Shown here piece after piece: positions 6,603-9,480 of a stretch of DNA of 9,480 nt. The first letter of the stretch is position 1; each line of letters starts with the position of its first letter. The DNA is from G039029935 sp039029935 (GTDB lineage: Bacteria; Chloroflexota; Anaerolineae; Caldilineales; Caldilineaceae): NCBI GenBank assembly GCA_039029935.1, contig JBCCFC010000463.1, forward strand, positions 1 through 9,480. Reading direction: 5' to 3'. The position numbers and the translations under genes are program-made. The notes beneath the pieces are model-generated. The model made no database searches. It was not told the origin of the DNA and saw only the letters and a list, made by a program, of their open reading frames with translations.

Positions 6603-9480
6603 ATGAAACGATCTGAACTAAGAACAAAAGATAAAGAAGAACTAATTGACTTGATCTTGCAAATGCAAGATCAACTTAATAATTTAAACGATAGTAAACC
6701 ATCAACATCCGTTGCAAGCGACAAATCCCTCCATGCGGGTAATAACTCTGCCGACGATATAGTGCATCAAACACATGCACCAGCGGCACATACGGCAATC
6801 GACAAAAACAACGCACATGAGCAACGACTTCATACATTGCTCGAATCAGAGAAACACTTTAACACGCTGCTGGACACGATTCCTACACCGATCTTTGTCA
6901 AAGACCGCGCGGGGCGATATACCCGTTTTAATCGCGCCTTCCGCGAAAACATTAGTGGGCTAGGGCAAGACTGGGTTGGCAAAACCATTGAAGATGTATT
7001 TGATGATAAAGAACTGGCAAGCACATATCATCAAGCGGATATGGCTCTGTATGAGACTGCGACACAAGAGACAACACAAACCTATGAATCGGCGGCTTGG
7101 TTTATTGACGGTACACGGCGCAATGTCATTTTTCACAAAGCACTTTACCACAATGCAGATGGTCAGCCCGCAGGCATGGTGGGCACATTTCAGGATATTA
7201 CAAAACAAAAGCAAATCGAGGGGCAGGTCCGGCGTCAACTGCAAGAAGAAGCGTTACTCAGCGAAGTTCTCTCACTGGCAAACAGGCAAGATGATTTTAT
7301 CTCGACCATGACCGTCTTATGTCAGCGCATGGCACAGTTCTATGGAATTCCCCGCGCTGGCTTTGCGCTACTTAATAACGCGCATACCGAGGCCGAAGTG
7401 ATTGCTGAATATTGCGATGAAGACTTGGTTAGCTCAATCGGCACAATCATCCCCGTTGATGGCAACCCATCGATGGAGGAAATTCTTGAACATGGCGAGC
7501 CTGTGGTAATCCAGAATGCACAGGTTGATCAGGCGATTGCGCCATTAAACGAGATGATGCAAGAGATTGGCGTGGTTTCGATTTTCATCGTACCTGTCTT
7601 TATTGGTGATGAACTGGTGGGGACAATGGGGTTTGATGCGGGCGAAGAGGTACACTTTTCACAGGCAGATATTGACGTAGCAGAAAAAGTTTGCACGCAA
7701 ATCAGCCATGTATTGCAACGGGTACAGATGATGGATCAACTCGTACTCACCAGCGATGCACTGCGGGAAAGTGAAGCGCAATTGAACCGTGCCCTCAATC
7801 TGTTGCCCATTCCCGTGTCGATCACACGGTTAGATGGCTCTTACATTTATGTGAACGAAGCATATGGTGAACTATTTGGTGTGAGCACAGCCCGCATTGT
7901 TGAAGACTTCAATGTCAGCGACCTCTATATAGACCCTGCAGACCGCGACCGTGTGGTTTCTGAGTTTCTTGCCAATGGTGCTGTCAGGCAAGCCGAAATT
8001 CAATATCAGCGCCTAGATAACCAGACCCCATTTTGGGGAGCACTTTCCCTCCACCAAATGGTCTATGGTGGCGAGATGGTTTCGTTGGCGGGTCTACAGG
8101 ATTTGACCGAAATCAAAAAGGCCAAGGAATTCTTAGAACAGGCCAAACAAGCAGCAGAGACGGCCAATCAATCGAAGAGCCTTTTCCTGTCGAATGTCAC
8201 CCACGAGCTACGGACACCCATGAATGGTGTATTAGGCATGACCAGCCTGTTACTCGATACCAATTTAGATACCGAGCAACTTGATATTGTTAACACAATT
8301 CGGTCTAGCGGTGACACATTATTGACAATTATCAATGACATTCTTGATTTCTCTAAGGCTGAGGCGGGTAAATTTGACCTAGAGAAAGTTCGTTTCAACT
8401 TGCGTACAGCCATTGAGGAAACGATTGATCTCGTTGCACCCAAGGCTGTTGAAAAAGAGCTCACCGTTGCCTATTTTATTGACAAAGATATTCCGAAGTT
8501 TATGACTCAGGATGTGACTCGTCTGCGCCAAATTTTGACCAATCTCCTGAGCAATGCCATTAAATTTACCGAACATGGCGAAGTCATCGTCACAGTGAGC
8601 GCAACGCCAAAGGATAGGTCGCACATACACGAGCTGCATTTTGCTGTGCAAGATACAGGCATTGGTATTCCCGAAGACCGTATCAACCGACTCTTCCAAT
8701 CCTTTAGTCAAGTAGACGCATCGACTACCAGGCGTTTTGGCGGAACAGGCTTGGGATTGGCGATTAGCAAACAGATTGCGGAACTGATGGGTGGCTCGAT
8801 GTGGGTTGAAAGTACCGAGGGACAAGGCTCTACCTTCCATTTTACACTCACCGCAGAATATGATGCATCGAGGCATCAACAGAGAGCCGCTCATCCTGAA
8901 AATTACGGTGAGCATCGCGGCTTTACACATGAAGATGATTCACGAGATGTGCGTAGCTTGTCTAATAAACATGTATTGGCCTTTGTCTCCAATCAAACTC
9001 ATCGTCGTTTCTTGCGACAACATTTGGATTCGTGGCATGTGCATTCAACGATGAGGACACTACCCACATCCACACCACTTGCCCAGATGCAATCCGCAAA
9101 TGCACATGGACCACCCGCAACACCTGATCTGATCATTGTTGACATGCCGTATTCACATCTGGAGGCAGAAGCACAGGCCACACTGCTCCGTCCTCTTCTC
9201 GCACACCATCCGACATTGCCTATCATTGTCCTGCTCAAACTCGGAGATCGTCTGGGACATAACATTATTGACGCTACAGCACATCAAAATCGTATTTTAA
9301 CCGTCTCTAAGCCTATCCGTGCGTCTATTCTCTATGATGCCCTTGCCACAGCCGTTTTATCCACAAAGAATGTTTCTAGCAAACAGACAAAAGGCCATGC
9401 GCCATCCGTTCGGAGAGGTGGCTCAACGATATTTGACCATACAATGGCGGAAGAACACCCGCTGAAAATTTTGTTGGCCG
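6603..9480 (+). CDS. Hybrid sensor histidine kinase, PAS-GAF-PAS-HisKA-HATPase-receiver (3' end beyond window)
   Basis: The reading frame is open from the ATG at 6603 to the window edge (959 codons plus one base). An in-frame TAG at 6576 excludes an earlier start; Met21 is a poorer alternative. Domains in order: a short coiled-coil-like N-terminus with a polar linker (1-75), PAS with PAC (about 81-205), GAF (about 217-372), a second PAS (about 387-503), a helical linker, HisKA with His534 in THELRTP, and HATPase (about 633-750). The HATPase has N-box Asn647/Asn651, G1 DTGIGIP (684-690) and G2 GGTGLG (713-718). A receiver-like domain (about 789-915) keeps phosphoacceptor-type Asp847 and Lys903, but the acidic pair is replaced by Val795-Ser796. 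LKILLA at 954-959 looks like the first strand of a further receiver. No membrane helix is present, so it is a cytoplasmic sensor. It should autophosphorylate at His534 and pass phosphate to the downstream receiver. The signal is unknown. Confidence 0.96.
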   Translation, partial: MKRSELRTKDKEELIDLILQMQDQLNNLNDSKPSTSVASDKSLHAGNNSADDIVHQTHAPAAHTAIDKNNAHEQRLHTLLESEKHFNTLLDTIPTPIFVKDRAGRYTRFNRAFRENISGLGQDWVGKTIEDVFDDKELASTYHQADMALYETATQETTQTYESAAWFIDGTRRNVIFHKALYHNADGQPAGMVGTFQDITKQKQIEGQVRRQLQEEALLSEVLSLANRQDDFISTMTVLCQRMAQFYGIPRAGFALLNNAHTEAEVIAEYCDEDLVSSIGTIIPVDGNPSMEEILEHGEPVVIQNAQVDQAIAPLNEMMQEIGVVSIFIVPVFIGDELVGTMGFDAGEEVHFSQADIDVAEKVCTQISHVLQRVQMMDQLVLTSDALRESEAQLNRALNLLPIPVSITRLDGSYIYVNEAYGELFGVSTARIVEDFNVSDLYIDPADRDRVVSEFLANGAVRQAEIQYQRLDNQTPFWGALSLHQMVYGGEMVSLAGLQDLTEIKKAKEFLEQAKQAAETANQSKSLFLSNVTHELRTPMNGVLGMTSLLLDTNLDTEQLDIVNTIRSSGDTLLTIINDILDFSKAEAGKFDLEKVRFNLRTAIEETIDLVAPKAVEKELTVAYFIDKDIPKFMTQDVTRLRQILTNLLSNAIKFTEHGEVIVTVSATPKDRSHIHELHFAVQDTGIGIPEDRINRLFQSFSQVDASTTRRFGGTGLGLAISKQIAELMGGSMWVESTEGQGSTFHFTLTAEYDASRHQQRAAHPENYGEHRGFTHEDDSRDVRSLSNKHVLAFVSNQTHRRFLRQHLDSWHVHSTMRTLPTSTPLAQMQSANAHGPPATPDLIIVDMPYSHLEAEAQATLLRPLLAHHPTLPIIVLLKLGDRLGHNIIDATAHQNRILTVSKPIRASILYDALATAVLSTKNVSSKQTKGHAPSVRRGGSTIFDHTMAEEHPLKILLA

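Noticed and set aside
6976..7311. 111-codon open frame inside the kinase
   Set aside because: It is out of frame with the continuous PAS-GAF coding sequence, which is intact, so it is a shadow and not evidence of a frameshift.
8379..8930. 183-codon antisense open frame over the HATPase domain
   Set aside because: The plus-strand frame there carries well-conserved N, G1 and G2 boxes; the antisense product resembles nothing recognisable.

Overview
This window is bacterial chromosome with five protein genes, one of them cut by the right edge, and no rRNA, tRNA, CRISPR array, transposase or phage gene that I can see. Base composition is moderate and most starts have AGGAG-type ribosome binding sites. 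The gene types (a multi-pass patatin-like protein, a P-loop ATPase fused to a PD-(D/E)XK nuclease-like domain, a PhyH-type dioxygenase, a PAS-GAF-PAS hybrid histidine kinase) together with intergenic 7- and 8-bp tandem repeats would fit a filamentous or environmental Chloroflexota. That placement is an inference from gene style, not from a marker gene.

Left part, + strand: a non-coding leader (1-217) with two copies of an 11-bp sequence 23 bp apart; a seven-helix membrane protein with a C-terminal patatin/phospholipase-like domain (218-2596); then, 78 bp on and possibly from its own promoter, a classical short-chain dehydrogenase (2675-3415).

Middle part, - strand: a PhyH-family Fe(II)/2-oxoglutarate oxygenase (6055 down to 5219), then the ATPase-nuclease fusion (5084 down to 3516). 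The ATPase gene lies between two different tandem-repeat tracts. One is a 7-bp repeat filling most of the gap between it and the oxygenase. The other is an inverted array of 8-bp repeats between it and the convergent dehydrogenase gene, and that array supplies the stop codons of both convergent genes.

Right part: a 547-bp divergent intergenic region (6056-6602) has a candidate promoter facing each way and, between the promoters, two 66-bp direct repeats that differ at one base. Each repeat can fold into a compact two-hairpin, three-way-junction shape. From 6603 a large hybrid sensor kinase runs off the window; its promoter sits so close to the ATG that the mRNA is predicted to be leaderless.

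The genes do not form an obvious pathway or a recognisable multi-gene defence system. The parts I would look at first are the paired structured repeats at 6253-6399, the inverted 8-bp array at 3413-3530, and the ATPase-nuclease fusion.
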